From Bacteroidota bacterium (GTDB lineage: Bacteria; Bacteroidota; Bacteroidia; Chitinophagales; Chitinophagaceae): 64,000 nucleotides of DNA. Both the position numbers and the translations under genes were made by a program. The notes below the pieces were generated by a model. That model searched no databases and had not been told where the DNA came from. It saw nothing but the letters and a program-made list of their open reading frames with translations. Where the stretch lies: assembly GCA_018970395.1 (NCBI GenBank), contig JAGWWM010000004.1, forward strand, positions 1-64,000, read 5' to 3'. Below are positions 1-8,896 of this stretch, piece after piece. Position 1 is the stretch's first letter; every line of letters starts with the position of its first letter.

Positions 1-2
1 CA

Positions 3-152
3 AAGATCAAGGAACTGGGTATGTACACTTTTGTGCGGTGGGGATATATTTTCATTGCGCCGCCGCTGATTGTTACGAAAGAACAAATTGATGAAGGATT
101 AGCGATCATCAGTGAGGCTTTAAAAATTGCTGATGAACATTACAGTGAATAA
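3..152 (+). CDS. Class III aminotransferase, C-terminal fragment
   Basis: This is the last 49 codons of a gene that enters from the left edge; the open frame runs from base 3 to a TAA at 150-152. The tail contains YTFVRWGYIFIAPPL followed by a helix IDEGLAIISEALKIADEHY, which resembles the C-terminus of PLP-dependent class III (omega) aminotransferases. It stands 20 bases upstream of an NCS1 permease and the rest of a reductive pyrimidine pathway. From that context I infer a beta-alanine (or 3-aminoisobutyrate) transaminase that takes the product of beta-ureidopropionase. The catalytic lysine lies outside the window, so substrate choice rests on context only. Confidence 0.75.
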   Translation, partial: KIKELGMYTFVRWGYIFIAPPLIVTKEQIDEGLAIISEALKIADEHYSE

Positions 153-172
153 ATCATCATTAAGGTAAAAGC

Positions 173-1651
173 ATGTATGCAAATGATTCCATAGTGGATG
201 AATTAAAAGGATCTCCGCTAGCAGGCGAAGACCTTTCTCCTGTTCCGTCTTCCAAAAGAAGCTGGAGCACTTGGAACTATGCAGCTTTGTGGATCAGTAT
301 GAGCTTGTGCATTCCGACCTATATGCTTGCCAGTTCTTTGATAGAGGGCGGCATGAACTGGTGGCAGGCGATGATTACCATTCTGCTAGGCAACACCATC
401 GTATTGATTCCGATGATTTTGAACGGACATGCGGGCACAAAATACGGCATCCCCTTTCCTGTTTTTGCCAGAGCAAGTTTCGGCATTAAAGGGGCGAACA
501 TTCCTGCACTACTACGTGCTATTGTCGCCTGCGGCTGGTTCGGCATTCAAACCTGGATTGGAGGTTTCGCCATTTATCAGATGGCTCGTTTATGGATTCC
601 TTCTCTTGAAACCATACCGGATATTTTTCCTGCGTCTTTTGATTTACATACCGGACCTGCCATTTGCTTTATTCTATTCTGGTTGCTGAATATGTATGTT
701 GTTTACCTTGGCGTTGACAGCATCAAAAAATTATTGGTCTTCAAAGCCTTTTTTCTTCCTGTTGCCGCCATTGCATTATTAATATGGGCCATTCAGGCTG
801 GAAATGGGTTAGGACCAATTTTGGAAACGCCATCCAAATTTGCCAACAGCACTGCATTCTGGATTTATTTTTTTCCCGCACTCACCGGTATGGTTGGTTT
901 CTGGGCAACCCTTTCGCTCAACATTCCCGACTTTACCCGCTATGCTACATCACAACAAGCACAGATAAAAGGACAGGCACTTGGTCTACCGACCTCAATG
1001 ACTTTGTTTGCATTTATTGGCGTGGTAGTTACTTCTGCATCCACCATCATTTTTGGAACCACCATTTGGGATCCTGTAGTATTAGCAGGAAAGTTTGAAA
1101 ATAAGTTATTAGTGAGTATCGCGATGATTGCTGTAGCCATTTCAACACTGGCAACAAACATTGCAGCAAATATTGTCAGTCCTGCCAATGATTTTGCCCA
1201 CCTCTCTCCCAATAAAATCAGTTTTCGTACCGGCGGTTATATCACCGGCATTCTCGGCATTTTAATTTTTCCCTGGAAACTGATCGCCGATCCCACCGGA
1301 TACATCTTTACATGGCTGATTGCGTATTCAAGTCTGCTCGGTCCGGTAGGCGGCATTATGATCGCAGACTATTATTTCATCCGTAAAAAAGAACTTCAAC
1401 TCAAAGCATTGTATCAGCACAACGGCATCTATAGTTACACCAATGGATTTAACCGCAAAGCTGTGATTGCATTAGTACTTGGCATTCTTCCCAATATACC
1501 CGGTTTCTTATTGACCGTAAAACTGATTCAAAAGGATTTGTTTCCGGCATGGATCACGACACTGTACAACTACGCCTGGTTTGTAGGATTCGGAATTAGC
1601 GGCATAGTGTATTGGATGCTAATGAAAAAACCACAAACAAAACACGCCTGA
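173..1651 (+). CDS. NCS1 family nucleobase:cation symporter
   Basis: A 492-residue inner-membrane protein with about 12 hydrophobic segments. The N-terminal loop SSKRSWSTWNYAALW, the stretch YGIPFPVFARASFGIKGAN followed by a WFGIQTW segment, and SLNIPDFTRYA are hallmarks of the NCS1 family (Mhp1, PucI, FurE type). Members import uracil, allantoin, hydantoins or cytosine with a cation. It precedes dihydropyrimidinase by 6 bases and lies in the pyrimidine degradation operon, so uracil/thymine or a dihydropyrimidine is the most likely substrate. Allantoin cannot be excluded, because purine catabolism genes follow 12 kb downstream and no other nucleobase permease is present in the window. Confidence 0.88.
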   Translation: MYANDSIVDELKGSPLAGEDLSPVPSSKRSWSTWNYAALWISMSLCIPTYMLASSLIEGGMNWWQAMITILLGNTIVLIPMILNGHAGTKYGIPFPVFARASFGIKGANIPALLRAIVACGWFGIQTWIGGFAIYQMARLWIPSLETIPDIFPASFDLHTGPAICFILFWLLNMYVVYLGVDSIKKLLVFKAFFLPVAAIALLIWAIQAGNGLGPILETPSKFANSTAFWIYFFPALTGMVGFWATLSLNIPDFTRYATSQQAQIKGQALGLPTSMTLFAFIGVVVTSASTIIFGTTIWDPVVLAGKFENKLLVSIAMIAVAISTLATNIAANIVSPANDFAHLSPNKISFRTGGYITGILGILIFPWKLIADPTGYIFTWLIAYSSLLGPVGGIMIADYYFIRKKELQLKALYQHNGIYSYTNGFNRKAVIALVLGILPNIPGFLLTVKLIQKDLFPAWITTLYNYAWFVGFGISGIVYWMLMKKPQTKHA

Positions 1652-1657
1652 AAAAAT

Positions 1658-3040
1658 ATGAGTATTTTAATCAAACAAGGAACAATTGTAACAGCTTCTG
1701 ATTTATATCAGGGAGATATTTATATTGAAGGAGAAACCATCAAAGCCATCGGCAATCATCTCAACATGTCGGCCGACCGTATCATTGATGCTAAAGGGAT
1801 GCTGGTGATGCCAGGTGGCATTGATCCGCATGTACATCTAGATATGCCGTTCATGGGCACTTTCTCCAGCGACAATTATGAAACCGGAACAAGAGCTGCA
1901 CTTTTTGGCGGCACTACGATGGTGATTGATTTCATTTTACAAAAACAAGGAAACAGTCTTCAAGCAGCTCTACAAGAATGGAAAGGCAGAAGTGACGGTC
2001 AAGCAGTTGGCGATTACAGTTTTCATATGGCGGTGACGGATTTTAATGAGGAAACCAAAAAAGAAATCCGGCATTTTATTGAAGAAGAAGGCATCATTTC
2101 CTTTAAAACATTTATGGCTTATAAAGGAGCTTTAATGATTGACGATCGACAAATGGTTGGACTGATGCAGGAAGTAAAAAAACATGGCGGTCTCATTAAT
2201 GTACATGCTACGAATGGAGATTTTATTGATTACCTGGTTGCCAAACATAAATCAGAAGGGAAATTAAGTCCTCTCTATCATTATCTCTCCCAACCCGAAG
2301 TAACCGAAGCAGAAGCAAGCGGACGTTTTGCGGATATGATCAACTATACCGGCTGTCAGGGTTATATCGTGCATCTTACCTGCGAAGGAGCGCTGAATGC
2401 AGTTCGCAGAGCTACATTACGCAATCAAAAAGTATTTGTAGAAACCTGTATTCAATATCTTCTCTTAGACGCAAGTTTATATGAAAAAGATTTTGAAGGT
2501 GCCAAATGGGTCATGAGTCCACCCCTGCGTGAAAAGAAAGATCAGGCGGCGCTGTGGTCAGGTATCGAACAGGGATTGGTGCAGGTAGTAGCAACAGATC
2601 ATTGTCCGTTTATGTGGGAACAAAAAATGATGGGTAAAGATGATTTTTCAAAAATACCCAACGGTCATCCCGCCGTTGAAAACAGAATGGAACTGCTATT
2701 CAGTGAAGGAGTAAAAAAAGGAAGAATCTCACTGAACAAATATGTGGAAGTGGCTTCTACCAACGCGGCAAAGATATTTGGCATGTTCCCTAAAAAAGGA
2801 ACGATCGCCGTGGGCAGCGATGCAGATATCATACTCATTGACCCAAATGAAAAACATACCCTCTCCGTGAAAACGCATCACATGAATGTGGATTACAGCG
2901 CTTATGAAGGCTGGGAATTAACGGGCAAAATCAAAACAGTTTTGCTGCGCGGAAAAGTAGCGATTGAAAACAACGAATGTAAAGTTGAAAAAGGATATGG
3001 TCAGTTTGTTAAACGTAGCAAAGTGGATGGGAAAATATAA
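1658..3040 (+). CDS. hydA: Dihydropyrimidinase (D-hydantoinase family)
   Basis: A 460-residue cyclic amidohydrolase that opens 5,6-dihydrouracil or dihydrothymine to the N-carbamoyl-beta-amino acid, the second step of reductive pyrimidine breakdown. The binuclear metal site is complete: H58 and H60 in GIDPHVHLD, the carboxylated lysine K150 in SFKTFMAY, H183 in HATNGD, H239 in IVHLTCEG and D314 in ATDHCPF; the spacing equals that of characterised hydantoinases. One oddity is HATNGD in place of the usual HAENGD. The following gene encodes the enzyme for the next step, 47 bases downstream. The start 6 bases after the permease stop indicates co-transcription. Confidence 0.93.
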   Translation: MSILIKQGTIVTASDLYQGDIYIEGETIKAIGNHLNMSADRIIDAKGMLVMPGGIDPHVHLDMPFMGTFSSDNYETGTRAALFGGTTMVIDFILQKQGNSLQAALQEWKGRSDGQAVGDYSFHMAVTDFNEETKKEIRHFIEEEGIISFKTFMAYKGALMIDDRQMVGLMQEVKKHGGLINVHATNGDFIDYLVAKHKSEGKLSPLYHYLSQPEVTEAEASGRFADMINYTGCQGYIVHLTCEGALNAVRRATLRNQKVFVETCIQYLLLDASLYEKDFEGAKWVMSPPLREKKDQAALWSGIEQGLVQVVATDHCPFMWEQKMMGKDDFSKIPNGHPAVENRMELLFSEGVKKGRISLNKYVEVASTNAAKIFGMFPKKGTIAVGSDADIILIDPNEKHTLSVKTHHMNVDYSAYEGWELTGKIKTVLLRGKVAIENNECKVEKGYGQFVKRSKVDGKI

Positions 3041-3087
3041 AATGGTTATATAATCTAATTTATAAAAAATAAAAATAAATACACATC

Positions 3088-3954
3088 ATGCCAAGAATAA
3101 TCAGATCCGGTTTAATTCAAATGAGTCTTCCAATGACAGAAGGCGAAGGAAGCATCGAGCAAATCAAAGAAGCAATGGTGCAAAAGCACATTCCATTGAT
3201 TGAAGAAGCCGGCAAAAAAGGTGTTCAGATTCTTTGTTTTCAGGAAATTTTTAATACCCCTTACTTCTGCCCGGGTCAGGATAAAGCCTGGTATGAAAGC
3301 GCAGAGACAGTTCCCGGTCCAACCATTGAGCGCATGCAGGAATATGCCAAAAAATATCAGATGGTAATGATAGTACCGGTTTATGAAAAAGAACAAGCCG
3401 GAGTATTGTATAATACCGCCGCAGTGATAGATGCAGACGGAACCTATCTTGGCAAGTATAGAAAAAATCACATTCCGCATACCAGTGGTTTTTGGGAAAA
3501 GTTTTATTTCAAACCCGGGAATCTGGGCTATCCGGTTTTTCAGACCAAGTATGCCAAAGTGGGCGTCTATATCTGTTACGATCGCCATTTCCCTGATGGA
3601 GCAAGGATATTAGGATTGAATGGTGCCGAAATTGTGTACAATCCATCTGCGACCGTAGCCGGACTCAGTCAGTATTTATGGAAACTGGAGCAACCCGCTC
3701 ATGCTGCTGCTAACGGATATTTTATGGGATGCATCAATCGTGTGGGAGAAGAAAAGCCCTGGAATCTTGGAAAATTTTATGGCAGCTCCTACTTCGTAGA
3801 TCCGCGTGGACAAATATTTGCACAGGCCAGTGAAGACAATGATGAGTTACTGGTTGCAGATTTTGATCTGGACATGATTGAACAAGTGCGAAGCGTATGG
3901 CAGTTTTTCAGAGACAGAAGACCTGAAACTTATGGCAAACTGACTGAACTATAA
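3088..3954 (+). CDS. Beta-ureidopropionase (nitrilase-family N-carbamoyl amidohydrolase)
   Basis: A 288-residue carbon-nitrogen hydrolase that would cleave N-carbamoyl-beta-alanine to beta-alanine, CO2 and ammonia. The nitrilase catalytic triad is visible as E53 in CFQEIF, K126 in KYRKNHIP and C163 in VYICYDRHFPDG. The size and the HFPDGARILGLNGAEIV stretch fit the beta-ureidopropionase/N-carbamoylputrescine amidase subfamily. Its place between hydA and preT decides for the pyrimidine substrate. It is expected to be cytoplasmic; no signal peptide is present. Confidence 0.9.
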   Translation: MPRIIRSGLIQMSLPMTEGEGSIEQIKEAMVQKHIPLIEEAGKKGVQILCFQEIFNTPYFCPGQDKAWYESAETVPGPTIERMQEYAKKYQMVMIVPVYEKEQAGVLYNTAAVIDADGTYLGKYRKNHIPHTSGFWEKFYFKPGNLGYPVFQTKYAKVGVYICYDRHFPDGARILGLNGAEIVYNPSATVAGLSQYLWKLEQPAHAAANGYFMGCINRVGEEKPWNLGKFYGSSYFVDPRGQIFAQASEDNDELLVADFDLDMIEQVRSVWQFFRDRRPETYGKLTEL

Positions 3955-3994
3955 CTGTAAAGCAAACAATCCAACTAACTTAATTTATATTCAA

Positions 3995-5335
3995 ATGGCT
4001 ATTCTCAACAATCGTTTATCCGCTGAACAGTACAAGGAGCATTTCTCCGATATCCATCCGCCCTTCGAGACCAAAGAAGCTGCAATGGTAGAAGCAAATC
4101 GTTGCTTGTTTTGCTACGATGCTCCTTGCATGAAAAGTTGTCCGACCAGTATTGATGTACCAAAATTCATCAAACAGATAACAACTGAAAACATCAAAGG
4201 ATCTGCTCGCACTATTTTCTCCAGCAATATCATGGGCGCAGGATGCAGTAAAGTTTGTCCGGTAGAAAAATTATGTGAAGGAGCCTGTGTCTATAATTTC
4301 ATGGATGAAGCGCCCATCCCTATCGCCAAATTGCAACGTTACAGTACGGAGACAGCTATGAAAAACAATTGGCATTTATTTGAACGGAAAAAATCCACCG
4401 GTAAAAAGGTTGCGATTGTAGGAGCCGGTCCTGCCGGATTAAGTTGCGCACATGTATTGTCAAGAGAAGGAATAGACGTAACGATTTATGAAAAAGAAAG
4501 CAAAGGTGGCGGATTGATGACCTATGGTATTGCCGCATATAAAGTGACCCCGGAATTTTGTGAGGATGAAGTCAACTACATTACAGCCATTGGCGGTATT
4601 GATATCAAATACAATCATGCATTAGGAAAAGAAGTTACACTTGAACAACTGCAGCAATCTTATGATGCGGTGTATCTCGCCTTTGGGGTTGGACTGGCTC
4701 GACAGCTTGACATTCCCGGTGAGCAACTCGAAGGTGTAGTTGATGCCATCCGTTTTATTTATCATTTACGCACGCAAGGATACTCCGCTATTTCTGTCGG
4801 CGATTCAGTAGCAGTTATCGGTATGGGCATGACAGCCATTGATGCAGCTACTCAGGCCAAACGATTAGGCGCTAAACATGTTACCCTGATTTACAGAAGA
4901 ACGGAAGCAGAAATGCCATGTACCCAACACGAGCTGGATATTGCCAAACTCGATGGATGTGAAATCATCTGGCTGGCAGCACCCAAAGAAATTATTGGCC
5001 AAAATGGGAAAGTAACACAATTGATTTGTGATGTCATGAAATTAGGCGAGGTAGATTCAGGCGGCAGACGCAGTCCCATTCCAACAGGGGAAACTTTTTC
5101 ACTGAATGTTGATATGGTGATTAAAGCAGCAGGACAAATCCCGTTTGAATCATTGGTGAGTCAAGAACAAATCGAACACAAACAAGGTAAAATAACAGTG
5201 AAGGAAAAAACGGCGACCAATCTGAAAGGAGTTTTTGCCGGAGGCGATTGCGTGAATGGCGGAAAAGAAGTCGTAGATGCTGTTCAAGCCGGCAAAGATG
5301 GTGCTGCAGCCATCATGAGATACATCACACTTTAA
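3995..5335 (+). CDS. preT: Dihydropyrimidine dehydrogenase subunit PreT (NAD(P)H-dependent)
   Basis: A 446-residue flavoprotein that passes electrons between NAD(P)H and PreA for reduction of uracil and thymine. The N-terminus has a GltD-like double iron-sulfur region (CLFCYDAPCMKSCP near residues 37-50, then CSKVCPVEKLCEGAC). An FAD Rossmann motif GAGPAGLSCAHVLSREG follows near residue 140, then a second nucleotide-binding motif GMGMTAIDAATQAKRLG, and a terminal GVFAGGDCVNGGKEVVDAV segment typical of this family. It is followed 27 bases later by preA, the catalytic partner. The start at ATG 3995 agrees with the family length. Confidence 0.93.
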   Translation: MAILNNRLSAEQYKEHFSDIHPPFETKEAAMVEANRCLFCYDAPCMKSCPTSIDVPKFIKQITTENIKGSARTIFSSNIMGAGCSKVCPVEKLCEGACVYNFMDEAPIPIAKLQRYSTETAMKNNWHLFERKKSTGKKVAIVGAGPAGLSCAHVLSREGIDVTIYEKESKGGGLMTYGIAAYKVTPEFCEDEVNYITAIGGIDIKYNHALGKEVTLEQLQQSYDAVYLAFGVGLARQLDIPGEQLEGVVDAIRFIYHLRTQGYSAISVGDSVAVIGMGMTAIDAATQAKRLGAKHVTLIYRRTEAEMPCTQHELDIAKLDGCEIIWLAAPKEIIGQNGKVTQLICDVMKLGEVDSGGRRSPIPTGETFSLNVDMVIKAAGQIPFESLVSQEQIEHKQGKITVKEKTATNLKGVFAGGDCVNGGKEVVDAVQAGKDGAAAIMRYITL

Positions 5336-5362
5336 TTCATTACCACAACTTTAATCTTTTTT

Positions 5363-6631
5363 ATGGCAGATATTTCAGTCAATTTTCTCGGCATCAAATC
5401 ACCCAATCCATTTTGGTTGGCGAGCGCCCCTCCCACCGATAAAAAAATCAATGTTGTAAGAGCTTTTGAGGCCGGCTGGGGTGGCGTTGTTTGGAAAACG
5501 CTGGGCAGTCAGGTAAAGAATGTTTCTTCTCGTTATTCGTCCGTTGATTTCGGCGGACATCGGGTGATGGGATTTAATAATATTGAGCTCATCAGTGATC
5601 GTCCATTAGACATTAACCTCAAAGAAATTACTGAGGTGGTAAAAATGTATCCTGACCGGGCGATGATTGTTTCGCTGATGGCGGATAACAATCGAGCTTC
5701 CTGGCATGAATTGATTAAGAAATGTGAAGATGCGGGAGCCATGGGATTTGAACTCAATTTCGGCTGTCCGCATGGAATGACCGAACGTGGCATGGGTGCA
5801 GCAGTTGGACAAGATCCAGAGATTGCTAAGATGGTAGTTGAATGGGTGATGGAAAAAGCAACCATTCCTGTCATTACAAAGCTCACGCCCAATGTACATT
5901 CTGTTGTTCCTACCGGAAAGGCTTGTGTTGAAGCGGGCACGAATGCGCTCAGCTTAATCAATACCATTCAATCAGTAACGGGTATTGATCTCGATACATT
6001 GGTGCCCAATCCTTATGTAGCAGGAAAAAGTGTATTTGGCGGTTATTGCGGTCCGGCCGTGAAACCGATTGCTTTGAAAATGTTGACTACCATTAGCCAA
6101 AATGAAATTACCAAAAAAGTACCTATTTCCGGCATTGGAGGAATCAGTACTTGGAAAGATGCCGTTGAATTTATGTTGCTGGGTGCAACGACGGTACAGG
6201 TTTGTACAGCTGCCATGAAACATGGCTTCCGCATTGTGGAAGATATGTGCGAAGGACTCAGCAACTGGATGGATGAAAAAGGATATAAAACGGTGAAGGA
6301 TTTTGTAGGTAAATCAGTAGAAAAAATCACACATTGGGAAGACCTGGATATCAATTATCATCATGTAGCCAGTATCAATCAGGATAAATGTATTCATTGC
6401 GGACTGTGTTATATCGCCTGCGAAGACACATCGCATCAATCCATTAATTTAACGAAAGGGCAACCCTACAATACCTACACCATCAAAGAAGAAGAATGTG
6501 TCGGCTGTAATCTTTGCAAACTGGTTTGTCCCGTTGACAACTGTATTACTATGGTTGAAAAAAGAGTTGCACCTGAGTACATCAACTGGAAAGACTGGCA
6601 GCGCATGGGATTGCCGTTGAATGATCATTAA
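5363..6631 (+). CDS. preA: NAD-dependent dihydropyrimidine dehydrogenase subunit PreA
   Basis: A 422-residue FMN protein of the dihydroorotate dehydrogenase fold with a C-terminal two-cluster ferredoxin domain. It carries out the first step of reductive pyrimidine catabolism with PreT. The active-site segment GCPHGMTERGMGAAVGQDPE holds the catalytic cysteine C135. The tail contains CIHCGLCYIAC and CVGCNLCKLVCP, two [4Fe-4S] ligand sets. It is the last gene of the pyrimidine operon; the next start lies 82 bases further, beyond a small heptamer repeat. Confidence 0.94.
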   Translation: MADISVNFLGIKSPNPFWLASAPPTDKKINVVRAFEAGWGGVVWKTLGSQVKNVSSRYSSVDFGGHRVMGFNNIELISDRPLDINLKEITEVVKMYPDRAMIVSLMADNNRASWHELIKKCEDAGAMGFELNFGCPHGMTERGMGAAVGQDPEIAKMVVEWVMEKATIPVITKLTPNVHSVVPTGKACVEAGTNALSLINTIQSVTGIDLDTLVPNPYVAGKSVFGGYCGPAVKPIALKMLTTISQNEITKKVPISGIGGISTWKDAVEFMLLGATTVQVCTAAMKHGFRIVEDMCEGLSNWMDEKGYKTVKDFVGKSVEKITHWEDLDINYHHVASINQDKCIHCGLCYIACEDTSHQSINLTKGQPYNTYTIKEEECVGCNLCKLVCPVDNCITMVEKRVAPEYINWKDWQRMGLPLNDH

Positions 6632-6637
6632 AAAGCA

Positions 6638-6672
6638 TCGTTATTCGATTTTCGTTGATCGTTTATCGCGAA
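6638..6672. repeat. Degenerate heptanucleotide array, 5 units (TCGTTNN)
   Basis: Five consecutive 7-base units keep strict phase: TCGTTAT, TCGATTT, TCGTTGA, TCGTTTA, TCGCGAA. They fill most of the preA-moaA gap. An upstream ATG at 6621 is in frame with moaA, but translating from it would read through this repeat and add 31 residues that the radical SAM family lacks, so it is not the likely start. The unit resembles TTCGT/ACGAA units of the array at 52821-52911. Confidence 0.7.
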
Positions 6673-6713
6673 AATGCGTTGTATATTTACAGACAGGTTT
6701 TCGCTCAATATTC

Positions 6714-7694
6714 ATGCTTAAAGATTCATTTAATCGCGTTCACAATTACTTGAGGATCTCATTGACGGATCATTGTAATCTGAGGTGCTTTTATTGTATC
6801 CCTGAAGAAGGATATTTATTCAGCAAGCAAGATCAGTTGATGACAGCGGAAGAAATTATCACCTTAAGCTCCGTGTTTGTTCGTTTAGGCGTTGACAAAA
6901 TCAGGCTCACCGGAGGTGAGCCGCTGGTCAGAAAAGATTTTCCAATCATTTATGAAAAGCTGTCAGCATTACCCGTCAATCTTCATCTCACCACGAATGG
7001 TATTCTTATCCATGAACATCTGAATCTATTAAAAAAGTTTGGCTGTCGCTCCATTAATTTAAGTTTAGACACTTTGAACGCCGACACTTTTCTTTTATTA
7101 ACCAGAAGAAATCAGTTTCAGCAGGTGTATGACAACATGCTTTCTTTAGTCAATAGCGGATTTAATGTGAAAGTGAATGTAGTGGTTATGAAAGGAATCA
7201 ATGAGCATGAAATCAATCGATTTATAGGGTTGACTAAATTCATGCCTGTTGATATCCGTTTCATTGAATTCATGCCTTTTGAGGGAAACTACTGGGTAGC
7301 TGCGAAAGTATTTACCCTTTCCGAAATACTGGCAACCATTCAAACTGAATTTAACTTTGAAGCGCTTCCGCATGAAAAAAATGAAACCGCCAAACGTTTT
7401 AAAATCAATGGACACCGGGGTACGTTTTCAATCATCAGTACCATGAGTGCTCCCTTTTGCGGCGATTGCAATCGGATAAGATTAACAGCAGATGGCAAAC
7501 TTAAAAATTGTTTATTTTCAAAATCGGAAACAGACCTACGGACTCCGCTACGAGAAGGGAAGCCCGTTGACGAGCTGATACGGGATTGTATCCTACAAAA
7601 ATCAAAAATGCTGGGAGGGCAAATTAATGTGCATTATGAATCTCTATCCGCAGAAGAAATTAAAAACAGAAGTATGATCTCCATAGGAGGTTAG
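6714..7694 (+). CDS. moaA: GTP 3',8-cyclase MoaA (molybdenum cofactor step 1)
   Basis: A 326-residue radical SAM enzyme that turns GTP into 3',8-cyclo-GTP. The N-terminal cluster motif is C21-X3-C25-X2-C28 (CNLRCFYC) and the C-terminal GTP-binding cluster is C249, C252, C266 (FCGDCNR then KNCLF). The protein ends with the functional Gly-Gly tail. I chose ATG 6714 because it places the first cysteine near residue 20, as in MoaA; the in-frame ATG at 6621 would add repeat-encoded residues. It is the first gene of the cofactor operon. Its final codons GGA GGT also form an AGGAGG element in front of moeA. Confidence 0.95.
   Translation: MLKDSFNRVHNYLRISLTDHCNLRCFYCIPEEGYLFSKQDQLMTAEEIITLSSVFVRLGVDKIRLTGGEPLVRKDFPIIYEKLSALPVNLHLTTNGILIHEHLNLLKKFGCRSINLSLDTLNADTFLLLTRRNQFQQVYDNMLSLVNSGFNVKVNVVVMKGINEHEINRFIGLTKFMPVDIRFIEFMPFEGNYWVAAKVFTLSEILATIQTEFNFEALPHEKNETAKRFKINGHRGTFSIISTMSAPFCGDCNRIRLTADGKLKNCLFSKSETDLRTPLREGKPVDELIRDCILQKSKMLGGQINVHYESLSAEEIKNRSMISIGG
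7685..7690 (+). promoter_or_regulatory. Shine-Dalgarno element inside the moaA Gly-Gly codons
   Basis: AGGAGG overlaps the last sense codons of moaA. It lies 9 bases before a TTG at 7700 and 15 bases before the ATG at 7706, which are in the same frame. The spacing favours TTG as a possible moeA start, while ATG is the more usual codon. Confidence 0.5.
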
Positions 7695-7705
7695 TATAAT
7701 TGGTT

Positions 7706-8893
7706 ATGATCAGTGTAGCAGCAGCAAGACAACAAATAGCGTATTTCCACCGACCGTTGGGCATTCGAAAAGTTGGTCTGAGTGAAAGTTTTGGCAAAGT
7801 ACTGGCAGCTGATTTTTATGCACCCTTTCCACTCCCCCACTTTCCCCAATCATCCGTTGATGGTTATGCGGTTGCTTTTGGAGAAAAGGGAATCAATGAA
7901 TATGAATTATTAGCAGGAGAATCTTCAGCCGGCAGTCCATCCCATATTCACTTACAACCCGGACAAGCATTACGCATTTTCACCGGCGCTGCAGTTCCTG
8001 CAGGCGCCGATGCCGTGATCATGCAGGAAAAAATCATCAAAGAAAATAAGAAGATTTTTGTCAAGCACACCGATCCTGAAATTGGAATGAATATCAGAGC
8101 AACCGGCTCCGATCTACAACTTCACGAACTTGCCATACCCAAAGGCTCCCGCATCCATCCGGCTACCATTGGATTGCTCGCATCAATGGGGATACAGGAA
8201 GTAAATGTATTCAAAGCTCCTGTGGTATCGATCATCATTACCGGCAATGAATTCATGGAACCCGGTGAAACATTGAAAAATGGATATATTTATGAATCAA
8301 ATTCATGGATGCTCGAAGCAGCTCTACGCCAATCGGGGATTGAACAAATAAAGATTAAAAAAATCAAAGATGATCCCAACTTAATCTATGAAGCTTTGCA
8401 TGAATCCCTACCTCAAAGCGATATCGTAATAATTACTGGCGGCGTAAGTGTAGGTGATTATGATTATACAGTAGCAGCTGCAACGAAAGCAGGCGTACAA
8501 CAAATCTTTCATAAAATAGCGCAAAAACCCGGGAAGCCCATGTATTTCGGAATGAAAGAAGAGGTATTTGTATTTGGATTGCCCGGGAATATGTCCTCTG
8601 TCTTAACTTGTTTTTACATCTATCTCTCTCCGCTTCTCGCAGCGTTGCAACAATTACCCAACCCTGTCATTACAACTACTGCTAAACTTGCCGAATCCAC
8701 AAAAAGTCCTCAAGGATTGACAAGTTTTTGGAAGGGATTTTATAAACAGGGATTAGTGCACCCATTAGTCGGACAGGAATCTTATAAATTGAAAAGTTTT
8801 GCAGCTGCTAACTGTCTGATTGAAATTCCTGAAAATATTACCAGTGTCGAAAAAGACACGATCGTCAACATTCATTTATTGCCCAACTGCTAA
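7706..8893 (+). CDS. moeA: Molybdopterin molybdotransferase MoeA
   Basis: About 395 residues. MoeA inserts molybdate into adenylylated molybdopterin. The family signature TGGVSVGDYD is present near residue 250, as are SSVDGYAV near residue 50 and AVPAGADAVIMQE near residue 105; the N-terminal, MogA-like and C-terminal beta-barrel domains are all covered by the length. The start is either ATG 7706 or TTG 7700, with an AGGAGG element favouring the latter by spacing. It is followed 3 bases later by a TauE/SafE-type membrane protein. Confidence 0.94.
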   Translation: MISVAAARQQIAYFHRPLGIRKVGLSESFGKVLAADFYAPFPLPHFPQSSVDGYAVAFGEKGINEYELLAGESSAGSPSHIHLQPGQALRIFTGAAVPAGADAVIMQEKIIKENKKIFVKHTDPEIGMNIRATGSDLQLHELAIPKGSRIHPATIGLLASMGIQEVNVFKAPVVSIIITGNEFMEPGETLKNGYIYESNSWMLEAALRQSGIEQIKIKKIKDDPNLIYEALHESLPQSDIVIITGGVSVGDYDYTVAAATKAGVQQIFHKIAQKPGKPMYFGMKEEVFVFGLPGNMSSVLTCFYIYLSPLLAALQQLPNPVITTTAKLAESTKSPQGLTSFWKGFYKQGLVHPLVGQESYKLKSFAAANCLIEIPENITSVEKDTIVNIHLLPNC

Positions 8894-8896
8894 GTC

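Noticed and set aside
6621-6713. N-terminal extension of MoaA from ATG 6621
   Set aside because: The added 31 residues read through a heptamer array and overlap the preA stop; the radical SAM motif sits at the normal distance from ATG 6714.
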